From contig CAJVPJ010001373.1 in NCBI GenBank assembly GCA_910592205.1, positions 1-10,196 of the forward strand: DNA of 10,196 nt. Direction: 5' to 3'. Position numbers and translations under genes: made by a program. The stretch's first letter is position 1. The number at the start of each line of letters is the position of its first letter. Of the stretch, positions 1-6,784 are shown in pieces. The notes below the pieces were generated by a model, which was given only the letters and a program-made list of their open reading frames with translations, had not been told where the DNA came from and did no database searches. This stretch comes from Paraglomus occultum (lineage: Eukaryota > Glomeromycota > Glomeromycetes > Paraglomerales > Paraglomeraceae).

Positions 1-575
1 ACCACACGTCCGTTTTCTGATACGACAGCCAACTGACGCTCAGAAATCGATGGCTCGGGAACGATTTGATACGTCGACGCACCACCTCGACCGCTTATGG
101 CATTCTCTGACGATAGCTTCAACTGAGGCGGATGCTGTTTGGTATAACGATTCCCTGCACTATACGAGTCAGTCGTCGCTTCATGCTTCTTTCCGCGCAC
201 ATGGACGGGCTCAGGTGCGGGTGGTTGAGTACCATATGAAGGAGGTAGATTACCGGATTCGAGATCAGAGTATGGTGGGCATGGCATTGAAGTGGTTTCG
301 CGTTTCTTTTTGCAAGACTTTATGATGTGGTCCACACAAAATACACAACAAAGAATCCCTACAGGCGTCGACATTATGACGTACGCTACCATAGCTGTCT
401 TTCTATCAGATCCATCATCAGAGCCATCGATATTTCCTTCTCCTCCAAATCCTCCTCCGAATCCTCCTCCGAATCCTCCTTCGTCATCGCCGGCACCTCC
501 TCCACCCATTGATAGGACAGCTGTTAATTGCAATAATATACATATAAACGAAAACCAAATCGAATGCATATCCAT
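1..575 (-). CDS. Single-pass membrane protein with signal peptide, Gly-rich repeat and PPxY tail (3' part outside window)
   Basis: The minus strand is open for 191 codons from an ATG at 575-573 to the window edge, far longer than chance predicts. A second in-frame ATG is at 569-567, and an in-frame stop lies just upstream. Residues 3-22 form a signal peptide (hydrophobic run ending T-A-V-L-S). Residues 23-57 are a Gly/Asp/Glu-rich segment with three GGF repeats. Residues 61-81 are a membrane span containing Cys76, Cys77 and Cys80. Then come Cys88, a KKKR stop-transfer cluster at 89-92, and a polar, Pro-rich tail with PPSY at 111-114, a PPxY site of the kind bound by WW-domain proteins such as Nedd4-type ligases. 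The layout suggests a type I adaptor or trafficking protein, in the general style of WBP1/VOPP1/Shisa-like proteins. That is an analogy of architecture only; I see no homology. The C-terminus is missing. A TATA box lies about 45 bp upstream and no intron is needed. Plus-strand ORFs across 50-642 are shadows of it. Confidence 0.82.
   Translation of the reverse strand, partial: MDMHSIWFSFICILLQLTAVLSMGGGGAGDDEGGFGGGFGGGFGGEGNIDGSDDGSDRKTAMVAYVIMSTPVGILCCVFCVDHIIKSCKKKRETTSMPCPPYSDLESGNLPPSYGTQPPAPEPVHVRGKKHEATTDSYSAGNRYTKQHPPQLKLSSENAISGRGGASTYQIVPEPSISERQLAVVSENGRV
448..483. repeat. Three 12-bp tandem units inside the Gly-rich coding segment
   Basis: The plus strand reads aatcctcctccg three times, the last copy with one change. 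On the minus strand each unit encodes a Phe-Gly-Gly-Gly-type tetrapeptide in the ectodomain of the membrane protein. The 12-bp period keeps the frame, so copy number can vary between alleles without breaking the gene. Confidence 0.85.
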
Positions 576-612
576 ATTTAAAATTTTGGAAAGCGAGATA
601 TTGATTTTCGTT

Positions 613-623
613 CAATTTTTATA
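613..623 (-). promoter_or_regulatory. TATA box of the membrane-protein gene
   Basis: The minus strand reads TATAAAAATTG, ending 37 bases before the ATG at 575. A start site about 30 bases downstream of the TATA would leave a 5' leader of only some 15-20 bases. A CRE-like TGATGTCA lies further upstream at 679-686. The location fits, but there is no expression evidence. Confidence 0.6.
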
Positions 624-1430
624 CCAAACTTCACGAATCTAACTGGGGTAATTGACAAAAAGCAAGTATTTGTTAGTATGATGTCATTTCAGCATAGTGA
701 GCACGCGCCACGTTAGACCATGTGCACTGCCTTGTCCATAAATAGTTTGGTAATGGCTTGATGTATGGAAGTGCCGAATTTAATAATCCCAATAAATATA
801 AGAACTAAATTAAGTGTTTCACTTGGACTATCAGCACTCTGTGAATAAAAGTTCCTCGCGATCTACTCTATCAGCACTATGATTATCTGATCAAATCGCT
901 CTTTACTAACTCTGCCTTTCTCACATGACATTTTTAAAGTGCGATTGACCAAAGGACTGTATTATCGCTTGTTCGTGCAACATTCCATCCTCGAAATATT
1001 TGATGGGTTACGTAGAGGAATACGTCACTGTTAAGCGTATCCCCTATCAGCATCCTGTGACTGCGTGCAGTCGTAAATAGTAGTAGAACTATTGTATACA
1101 ATATATTAAAGTGATAAATGTAAACACGTGGGCAGCAGACCTAGTACAATCTTCCTGTCAGCAATCGCGTTTTATTATTGCTTCTACTAAAATCTATTTC
1201 TATATTATATTGATAATATTGTTGAAAATAAACAATTCTGATATGCCACATCTGCAAGATTACGAAGTATCGCATTGTATCGCATTGTATTGTATGTATG
1301 ATCGACATATTACTAGTTAATATTTTAAGATCAAAGCGCAATTGTTATTGTTGTATATATGTGTGACTACTTGGGCGCGATTTTGACTTATTATTATAAC
1401 AAATAGAGCTATACGTCATTTGATGGCAAA

Positions 1431-1461
1431 CCAAACTTTTTTACACGAAAAAAAGGTTTGG
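1431..1461. repeat. Imperfect hairpin CCAAAC-T6 / A7-GGTTTGG
   Basis: The left arm ccaaactttttt pairs with the right arm aaaaaaaggtttgg across a short loop (acacg), with one bulge. It could be the terminus of a miniature inverted-repeat element or a chance palindrome. No matching second copy was found in the window. Confidence 0.5.
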
Positions 1462-1611
1462 CGTGCGTTTGCTCGTGTTATGTCACATATTGACTTTAGG
1501 GAAGCAACATTGACGTTTTATTATCGAAAAACAAAAAGATTCTCATGATTATAATTGGAACTTTAGAACAAATGTTTATTCAGTGTGTTATTAACTAAGA
1601 TTTTATTTTGT

Positions 1612-1639
1612 CACGTGATAAAAGTAAAATAGTGATTGG
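1612..1639. promoter_or_regulatory. TCACGTGA E-box with nearby inverted CCAAT box
   Basis: CACGTG at 1612-1617 sits in TCACGTGA, and ATTGG (inverted CCAAT) is at 1635-1639. The same pairing occurs at 4456 and 8530. CACGTG is the classic site of bHLH-ZIP factors (USF, MITF/TFEB, Myc/Max) and CCAAT that of NF-Y. The nearest downstream start is the tiny ORF at 1762. Function is inferred from motif co-occurrence only. Confidence 0.35.
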
Positions 1640-1761
1640 CTGTAGGCATCATTCGCATCGTATGATTTCAATGCCTCATATTTGTGTGCCAATATCTTTG
1701 ATCGTATGATGTCAGCTGTCATATTTTGTATCCATTTTGTAGTAGTTTAAATTCAGTAAAC

Positions 1762-1827
1762 ATGGATGTTTACCGGATAGAGCGAGCTCCAAGTGAGCCA
1801 TTCCGTATCTTTCGGGCAAAGCTATAA
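1762..1827 (+). CDS. Tiny ORF (21 aa) in strong Kozak context
   Basis: The start context is AAACATGG, close to the insect translation-start consensus, preceded by an initiator-like TTCAGTA 7-13 bases upstream and by the E-box/CCAAT block at 1612-1639. It encodes 21 residues rich in Arg, Glu and Pro, ending RIFRAKL, and is locally more GC-rich than its surroundings. It could be a micropeptide, a first exon or chance. I see no clear splice donor before the stop. Family unknown. Confidence 0.25.
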   Translation: MDVYRIERAPSEPFRIFRAKL

Positions 1828-1901
1828 AGTAACCTGATTTCTATTAACTTTTTTTCTTCAAGAGTTGATTATAAAAGAAACCTGGTTTCTGTTATCTTTT
1901 A
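1823..1901. repeat. Imperfect 30-bp direct repeat
   Basis: The segment starting TATAAAGTAACCTGATTTC at 1823-1852 recurs as TATAAAAGAAACCTGGTTTC at 1870-1901. The two copies differ at only a few positions and are offset by 47 bp. This is a local tandem duplication that has since diverged. Function, if any, is unknown. Confidence 0.65.
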
Positions 1902-2256
1902 CAATGTTTTGTGTTTAAAAACATCAATTATTGCGCAAATATTCTTTGAATTTGCTCATTTCTAAAATGGCAAATTGTCTTGGGAACATCCAAAAAGCGA
2001 AACTTATGATCACCTCATTTTGGCGCCGTATATGCTTTTTTTCTTACACAGAAGCCAGACTTTAAAAAATTATTACGGTTTTAACTTATCATCACAACAT
2101 GCATTTTTGCATCGGTTTACGTGATTCCACTCTCGATGCTTTTAAAAGTAATTTTGAACACTTGATTCAAAAAACAAAAGTTTATACTCTAATATTTTTC
2201 ATGTTGCTTTGGAATTCTCTGTCACTCTTTGTGAGGTGGTATTAACGCTAATAAAA
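1902..2256. other. AT-rich stretch, one 33-codon ORF at 1967-2068, otherwise nothing seen
   Basis: An ATG at 1967 in context AAAATGG opens a 33-residue plus-strand frame with no recognisable motif. No repeats or regulatory motifs stand out. The stretch ends at the presumed 3' boundary of the Tc1-like remnant. Confidence 0.4.
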
Positions 2257-2310
2257 TACAATGTGTGACGAAAAAAATTGCCCTCACAAAAATTGCATAA
2301 CTCGACAACG
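2257..2310. repeat. Probable 3' terminal region of a Tc1-like element
   Basis: Starting at TACAATGTGTGACG, this block carries the TACAGTGTG-like opening followed by an A-run and GCCCTCAC that is common at Tc1-like termini. It lies about 100 bp beyond the transposase stop codon, where a terminal inverted repeat should be. No inverted partner is present at the other side, consistent with a 5'-truncated copy. The boundary is inferred, not proven. Confidence 0.45.
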
Positions 2311-2364
2311 ACACAAATTATTCAAACAATTCCAAGTGTTTTAGAAAGTTTATAATGTACTTTA

Positions 2365-2700
2365 TTATAGTTTTATATACAATCCTAACCCCATTCTTTT
2401 CCAAAATAACCTCACTTTTTTTTTCACCGATAAAACTAAATTATTCACTGTTTCAACTGAAATTGCGTCTAATTCTAATTCCTCAGTCATAAATTTATCG
2501 ATATCCTTTGGCATTCGTTTTTCAACATTGTTTTTGACTATTTGCCACATGTTTTCTATGGGATTAAGGTCCGGGCTATTGGACGGCCAATCAATAACCC
2601 GAATTTTATTCTCGACAATGAAATTCTTGGCAACACGCGAGGTGTGCTTTGGATCATTATCTTGTTGCAAGCGCTAGTTCTTGCCATACATGTTTTGAGT
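2365..2700 (-). pseudogene. Tc1/mariner transposase, C-terminal DDE fragment, decayed
   Basis: The minus frame from 2670 to 2365 encodes 101 residues with the unmistakable Tc1 signature: QQDNDPKHTS (the second catalytic Asp region), then W-P-S-N-SPDLNPIENMW, which supplies the third acidic residue of the DDE/DDD triad. Intact Tc1 transposases are about 340 residues. Only the last third remains, and the helix-turn-helix DNA-binding half is absent. Reading further upstream in frame, a stop codon (TAG, near 2677-2679) interrupts a few more plausible residues, so the copy is dead. An AATAAA lies just beyond the stop on the minus strand. The element is old debris but reliably marks this as eukaryotic, animal-type DNA. 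Confidence 0.95.
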
Positions 2701-3365
2701 AACACACTGCACATACTTCACTCTACGAGAAAAATCTCATTGATGAATATACATTTTGCAAATTTGTCTCCAATTCAACGCACTTTAATAATGCTTCATT
2801 TATATTGTCGTTTTATCGATGTATAACCCAACAATCAAGGATCCAGTACCCATATAATCTATGAACAATAACTTTAAGTTACAACCGGTCATTATCTTTG
2901 ATCACGTTTTTATTATTTTTCTAAAAATTTAATTGCTTTATTCAAATTTTGTGGAAATATGAAACTTTATCCGTTTTCTAATATCACAATATGCATTGTC
3001 CGTTTTCAAATATTACTATTAATACACGTACTGTCAGTTTTAAAACGCATGACCACAATATTAGGATTGATATTGTTTATATTTAACACTTTTTAACCTA
3101 TACAACACAGATTTTTCCTGATATTATCTATGAAAAAAGATAAAAATTACTGCCAACACAAAATTTTAGCGGGTTTAATTTATGAAATGATAAAATATAC
3201 GGTAGTATCCGATTATTTTTAGTGATGAAAATCATTATTATAGTCCAAATTCTTTCATCATGTATTCGAAAGGAAAAATTTGCAACAAATTAATTTAAAT
3301 AAGTGAGAAAGGTTGGCTTTGGTTAAATGGAGAGAGAGAGGAAAGGGAGTAATAGATAAATAATT
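2701..3365. other. Very AT-rich gene-free stretch
   Basis: No supported gene. A plus-strand frame at 2542-2826 is antisense to the transposase remnant and its lost upstream part, so I disregard it. A purine-rich patch (gagagagaggaaagggag) lies at about 3331-3348. No second transposon terminus was found here. Confidence 0.6.
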
Positions 3366-3692
3366 ATGTATGAAGAAGTAAATTGTAAATGTCCGACTAT
3401 TGGTAAAAGATATGCTCAAGGTTTTGCGGTTTCTATAAGCAACGTGTTGGCACCAAATATAAATTGAAAGATAAATTTGTCAATACGATCAATATTATAT
3501 TCCAATCAATGTCGGCTATTCTATTACTTGGAAAATGGTGAATAATGCAATTGAGAACGTTGTCCAAAACGAACTCTCCGTATAGCATTCATGCGCACAA
3601 CGTTTAAATCAGAAGTCTACGATTTTATCGAACCAACTGAGCAACAAGGGCGAAATGGCATAACAATTAAGTACATAACGAGGCCGGTTTAG
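3366..3692 (+). pseudogene. Possible decayed gene: three short plus frames in succession
   Basis: An ATG at 3366 opens 33 codons to 3467 (N-terminus MYEEVNCKCPTIGKR). A second frame then runs to a stop near 3587 and contains the stretch SITWKMVNNAIENVV. A third runs from an ATG at 3591 to 3692 (start MRTTFKSEVYDFIEP). Each piece has balanced, protein-like composition, and together they tile the region with frame changes, as a gene broken by indels would. Fragments this short are common by chance in AT-rich DNA. No family is recognised, and the convergent minus frame at 3667 overlaps the end. Confidence 0.22.
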
Positions 3693-3934
3693 AAGATGCA
3701 TGTGCATAGATATCTTCTGGATTAAACTGCCAGCTACTCAATTTCCTATGGAGAATAAATTCAAGGATTAAAAACACTTTTCCATCTTTTTTTTCTTCAA
3801 GCCCATTATGTCTTCTATTAAAGAGATGAAATTTACTGTGTTCGCAGTGTTCGATTCCTATCATTTCATATTCATTATACTTTGTTACTAAACAAATGTC
3901 CATTTACTCTGAACATATACTTTTCGTATTTCAT
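3667..3934 (-). CDS. Uncharacterised small ORF, possibly frameshifted near its start
   Basis: The minus frame from the ATG at 3903 encodes 78 residues, hydrophilic and charged, with EEKKDGK in the middle and a run FLILEFIL. A second minus frame begins at an ATG at 3934 and gives 19 residues (MKYEKYMFRVNGH...), ending at 3875 inside the first one. One reading is a gene starting at 3934 and shifted by one indel around 3875-3890; the other is that 3903 is the true start. A stop codon immediately precedes 3903. No domain or family is recognised. At this length and base composition it could be chance. Confidence 0.33.
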
Positions 3935-4077
3935 TCCCTCAATTAATCCGTTATATCAGAGATTCACTAACTCGTATAGCGGATAAGACTAGTCTATATT
4001 TGTCTCGCGATTAACTGAGTGGCAATTACAATAGTTAATTATTTCTCTTTAAGCGTTATATTATTACCGAATTAATC

Positions 4078-4136
4078 CACGGATAGAGAATTGTTTCCGA
4101 CTCGAGGGCAATAATGATCGAGGATTACTATCCGTG
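4078..4136. repeat. Perfect 9-bp inverted repeat, CACGGATAG / CTATCCGTG
   Basis: The arms are at 4078-4086 and 4128-4136 with a 41-base loop. The loop contains CTCGAG and a related gatcgagg. It could fold into a stem or flank a small insertion. No partner elsewhere in the window. Confidence 0.6.
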
Positions 4137-4154
4137 CTTACGGAAAAGACCTAG

Positions 4155-4208
4155 CCACAAATCACTACCATCAATAAAGAACGCAAACGACCACAAAACA
4201 CTACCGTC
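4155..4208. repeat. Direct repeat, ccacaaatcactaccatc, two copies 36 bp apart
   Basis: 4155-4172 and 4191-4208 agree at about 16 of 18 positions. It lies just to the right of the 9-bp inverted repeat. Possibly a short tandem duplication. Confidence 0.55.
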
Positions 4209-4455
4209 GCGCAATTCAGCCTCAGTGAGTGCTTAGACAAATATCGTTTATCAATGATGTTAAGGCACTAGGTTTTTGTCTATTAGTTAATAACACTTCC
4301 TCTTTAGCTCATAAATGGTCCAAACTCACCTTAACCGATTCCCTGAGATTTGTAGCTATGGACGGGATCCATTTAGGCACTTGCATCTCGTGTTTCTTGG
4401 ATAATTAGAATCGATATCATGTTCAGTATTTTGTTTCAGATCATTCTTTTAAAGT

Positions 4456-4529
4456 CACGTGCTATTCATTAGCCAATGATGATGCGACTGCCAACAGTTA
4501 TTATTATGCAAATACTTTGGTTATAAAAA
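4456..4529 (+). promoter_or_regulatory. Promoter-like block: E-box, CCAAT, TATA
   Basis: CACGTG is at 4456-4461, CCAAT at 4473-4477 and TATAAAAA at 4522-4529, in that order on the plus strand with spacing typical of a metazoan core promoter. A transcript starting near 4552 would run through short upstream ATGs to a candidate coding exon at 4839-4961. It is the most complete plus-strand promoter arrangement in the window, yet the strongest coding signal downstream is on the opposite strand. Confidence 0.4.
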
Positions 4530-4838
4530 ACCAGCAACCAATGGTATTAGTATAAACGTAAATATCGAACCTTTTGTTAAATTCCCGAGTAGAAGATATT
4601 GTGAAAGACACTGTGATCAATCCATTTACTTTGCACGGCTGCTAAAAAGTTGTTCGTGAAGTTACTCTTGATACCACTGATGTGGAGTTAGAAGAGGTGA
4701 TTTGTCAGTTGATATGATGTTATTGCGATGAAAGAAGCCTGCAACGTTAACGCTTTTTACGCAATAAATAGCAGAGAGTTATTTAAACGAGACAAGTGTT
4801 GGTAGGAATATAATATTTACGACATTACCTGTGATGCG

Positions 4839-4961
4839 ATGGTGCTCAGCTTTCCCACTAATTACGATCCTACAGCGACGACGTCCTCAGAAAGGCTATT
4901 GTTCTTTGACTCATGGATGACGTCTTGGACAACGATTTCTGGTTGTTGCATACCCATGCAC
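4839..4961 (+). other. Candidate plus-strand first exon ending at a GTAAGT donor
   Basis: An ATG at 4839 opens 41 codons ending exactly at CAC-GTAAGT (donor 4962-4967), a near-perfect 5' splice site in phase 0. The upstream promoter-like block at 4456-4529 is on the same strand. The peptide (start MVLSFPTNYDPTATT) has no recognised motif, and I could not find a matching acceptor and second exon. It competes with the minus-strand frames at 4862-5283; at most one of the two is likely to be real. Confidence 0.25.
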
Positions 4962-5306
4962 GTAAGTACGAGAACTATATGATTAGAAGATGTGGTAATA
5001 CAGTATTGGCAAAAACCTAAACCCAAATCTCCATGGTCAACTTCCAAATATGACATAGTCCCACTCGAATCTTTGTCTCCGCATCGATTATAAGGTACAT
5101 GAAGTTTGGGTTCAGGCTCTTGTAAAGCTTATATAACTTGTGAACTCGAAGCAGTAGCAAACCTTTAGCATTTAATGTAAGTTGCGTTTGATCAAAAGAT
5201 GCAAACCTTGATGCAAATGCTAATCGATAGACTGGGCCATTTACATGGATACTTATAGATGCTCCAGAGGAATTTCGCAGAAGTTAAATTGATGCCTTAT
5301 GTACAT
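4862..5306 (-). pseudogene. Possible broken minus-strand gene spread over three frames
   Basis: Three minus frames follow one another. The first is a short ATG frame, 5306-5253. The second is an 88-codon stop-free frame, 5283-5020, containing VNGPVYRLAFASRF. The third is an 88-codon stop-free frame, 5128-4862, containing HVPYNRCGDKDSSG and ending in an acidic tail. The last has an internal ATG at 5056 giving 64 residues. None has an ATG that reads the whole length. The pattern fits a gene disabled by indels and a stop, or exons with unseen splice sites. A TATAAAAG on the minus strand at 5409-5416 lies correctly for it. No family recognised. One or two stop-free runs of this length are expected by chance in such a window, so the call is tentative. 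Confidence 0.35.
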
Positions 5307-5345
5307 GGCCCATATTTCATTGAACCTAAACTTTCATTGTAACGT

Positions 5346-5545
5346 TACTAGCAAACAATTATGATTGGATTGCCTTTATCACCTTGGACAACCGACGCTA
5401 TATGCGCGCTTTTATAATTCATAGTGAGTGATAGCCAATCAGATCAAAACTCGTGCAAATAATCAAACCGACCCAATAATAAATACACGCCGCTGAAAGA
5501 TCTTCCCCCATCTCCCATTCTGACCGCTACCTCCTCCGTTCAAGT
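5346..5545. promoter_or_regulatory. Divergent promoter-like region
   Basis: Toward the left (minus strand) TATAAAAG is at 5409-5416 with an inverted CCAAT upstream at 5435-5439. Toward the right (plus strand) CCAAT at 5473-5477 is followed by ATAATAAATA at about 5476-5485 and then a pyrimidine-rich leader up to the ATG at 5546. The region could serve the 222-residue gene and the broken minus-strand gene. Inferred from motifs and layout only. Confidence 0.4.
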
Positions 5546-6214
5546 ATGGTTTCATCACCAGCAGTAACAGTCCTATTATTCAATGCGGCGAAAGTATTAG
5601 TTGAACAACAAATCAATGTGAAAATCGAGTCTATTCACTTTATGGATGGATGGGTACACCTGAATACGCAAGACACAAAGACAATAGACATAGAAATAGG
5701 TCATATCCAAGAAGAGATTACAAGCATGCAGGACTTAAGACAGCGCGTGAACGTTGGTGAGAGAGACGCTGGCAGAAATAATAACTACTCTGGAATCGGT
5801 ATGGATTGTGACCCAGGACTAACTTTACAACAAAAATCACGTGATCAAATGCAAACGGTTGATCGAATATCCAACCACAATGGTAAAGACATAAGCGAAG
5901 CAGACATCAATGCATTTCCGGTTACGCCTACTCTTCAGTTGTCCAGTTCTTCATCATCTCAATATCTATGTCCCAGTTTATCAAGGATTGCAGATGAATG
6001 CATCGACGATGACGTGCAATCGCCAAGCGCCTCGTCTACTCAGTCATCAGAGGATAGCGTCGAGATTACCAAGCCTTCTAGAAATAGATTCGGATCCGTC
6101 ACTGGAACTCTTGTACGAAGACAACCCGTTCGCAATGTAATATCAGCATATGCATCACATCCATATCCGCAACAAAGAAGAAGAAAGGCTTCAGTTAAAA
6201 TTTGCAAAAAATAA
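5546..6214 (+). CDS. Uncharacterised 222-aa protein, disordered Ser/Asp-rich middle, basic nuclear-type tail
   Basis: The longest complete frame in the window. The first ATG after in-frame stops near 5475-5482 is at 5546. Residues 1-70 look folded: a hydrophobic start (AVTVLLFNAAKVLV) followed by beta-like VKIESIHFMDGWVHL. Residues 71-180 are polar and probably disordered, with a run of six Ser at 133-138, an acidic patch DECIDDD at 150-156 and SPSASSTQSSEDS at 159-171, rich in potential phosphorylation sites. Residues 190-222 are basic, with RR at 191-192 and RRRK at 211-214, then KICKK, resembling a bipartite nuclear localisation signal. There is no signal peptide or membrane span. A nuclear regulatory or DNA-associated role is plausible but is inference. 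No intron is needed. No AATAAA lies close to the stop, and a good splice acceptor (TTTGCGTTTCAG) occurs about 20 bases after it. Family not recognised. Confidence 0.8.
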   Translation: MVSSPAVTVLLFNAAKVLVEQQINVKIESIHFMDGWVHLNTQDTKTIDIEIGHIQEEITSMQDLRQRVNVGERDAGRNNNYSGIGMDCDPGLTLQQKSRDQMQTVDRISNHNGKDISEADINAFPVTPTLQLSSSSSSQYLCPSLSRIADECIDDDVQSPSASSTQSSEDSVEITKPSRNRFGSVTGTLVRRQPVRNVISAYASHPYPQQRRRKASVKICKK

Positions 6215-6784
6215 TGATTGTCACTTTGCGTTTCAGCATTTATGCATTTGCCTATCCAATTTGTGGGCAGACTGTATATACAAATTTTTGGATATATCTT
6301 ATATATTACTCTTCGAACAATCTTGCATATAATAGCCAGATACAGTTATAAGGAGGTAAAGATCTCGACGATACATTTTTTGTGTATCTATTATCATATT
6401 AATTATGCACAAACATCTTGTAGGGAAGAAATCTTGCAATATTCAGACTGGCTATTAAACTTCAAGATATGATATTATTTTATACGAGAATGTGAACTTA
6501 TCACGTTGGGAAGCTGTAAATGTTCAATTTCAATGTATTATGTACAACTAAACCAATCATTGTTTGGTATTTATACGTCCGGTTACGTAATGATAATAGT
6601 GTTCTCTATCATTCTCAAGAAATGCAACAAATGTTAAGTTTCACTTTTCGCCTCCCGATGATCTAAGTTGCATCAACGTTTACACTATCTGCTATTGGCG
6701 ACCAATGAATAAGGACCAGCTGTTATTACAGATAAAAACCAAAACCCATGTACGGGGCTTTCTAAAATAATAATTCATCAATGA
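6215..6784. other. AT-rich stretch, no supported gene
   Basis: A splice-acceptor-like TTTGCGTTTCAG ends near 6237. Plus frames at 6150-6472 start with TTG or GTG or overlap the previous gene, and are hydrophobic AT-rich translations. CCAAT boxes occur near 6552 and 6702. Nothing else is supported. Confidence 0.5.

Larger units (their letters stand above)
624..1761. other. AT-rich intergenic stretch without a supported gene
   Basis: I see no convincing gene here. The open frames at 1111-1341 overlap on both strands, the plus one starts with GTG, and they run through low-complexity AT-rich DNA. A stop-free plus frame at about 889-1034 has no ATG. Small features are a twofold 10-bp repeat (atcgcattgt) near 1269-1288, the hairpin at 1431-1461, and two CACGTG boxes (1125 and 1612). 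Confidence 0.6.
3935..4455. other. Gene-poor stretch with small repeats and a 59-codon open frame
   Basis: A plus frame at about 4229-4408 is open for 59 codons but starts with GTG and has only one internal ATG. On the minus strand a perfect AAG-GTGAGT splice donor lies near 4323-4331, preceded by a 13-codon ATG frame beginning at 4372, but no exon structure can be built around it. The inverted and direct repeats at 4078-4208 are listed separately. Confidence 0.45.

Noticed and set aside
50-642. Plus-strand ORFs of 91, 116 and 61 codons, one Pro-rich and one Ser-rich
   Set aside because: They are antisense to a 191-codon minus-strand frame with signal peptide, membrane span and PPxY. The Pro- and Ser-rich runs are just other readings of the Gly-coding repeat, and one starts with GTG.
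645-653. GGGGTAATT shared with the right-end repeat
   Set aside because: Only nine bases match and the flanks differ, so it is not evidence for a second copy of the right-hand element.
1111-1341. Overlapping ORFs on both strands (69 and 66 codons)
   Set aside because: The plus one starts with GTG, both run through AT-rich low-complexity DNA, and neither has a motif or promoter.
2542-2826. Plus-strand 94-codon ORF
   Set aside because: It lies largely antisense to the recognisable Tc1 transposase fragment and its decayed upstream part.
4487-4655. 56-codon stop-free plus frame around the TATA box
   Set aside because: It has no ATG and reads through the TATA box, and runs of this length are common by chance in DNA this AT-rich.
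5234-5311. Inverted repeat gggccatttacat / atgtacatggccc
   Set aside because: Imperfect, with a long loop and inside the candidate minus-strand frames; probably coincidental.
5910-6332. Plus ORFs of 76 and 60 codons in other frames
   Set aside because: The first is inside the 222-codon gene in another frame; the second straddles its end with no supporting signal.
6218-6472. 84-codon hydrophobic plus ORF
   Set aside because: It starts with TTG, directly follows the 222-aa gene, and its hydrophobicity reflects AT-rich codons. A splice acceptor near 6237 was noted but no exon could be built.
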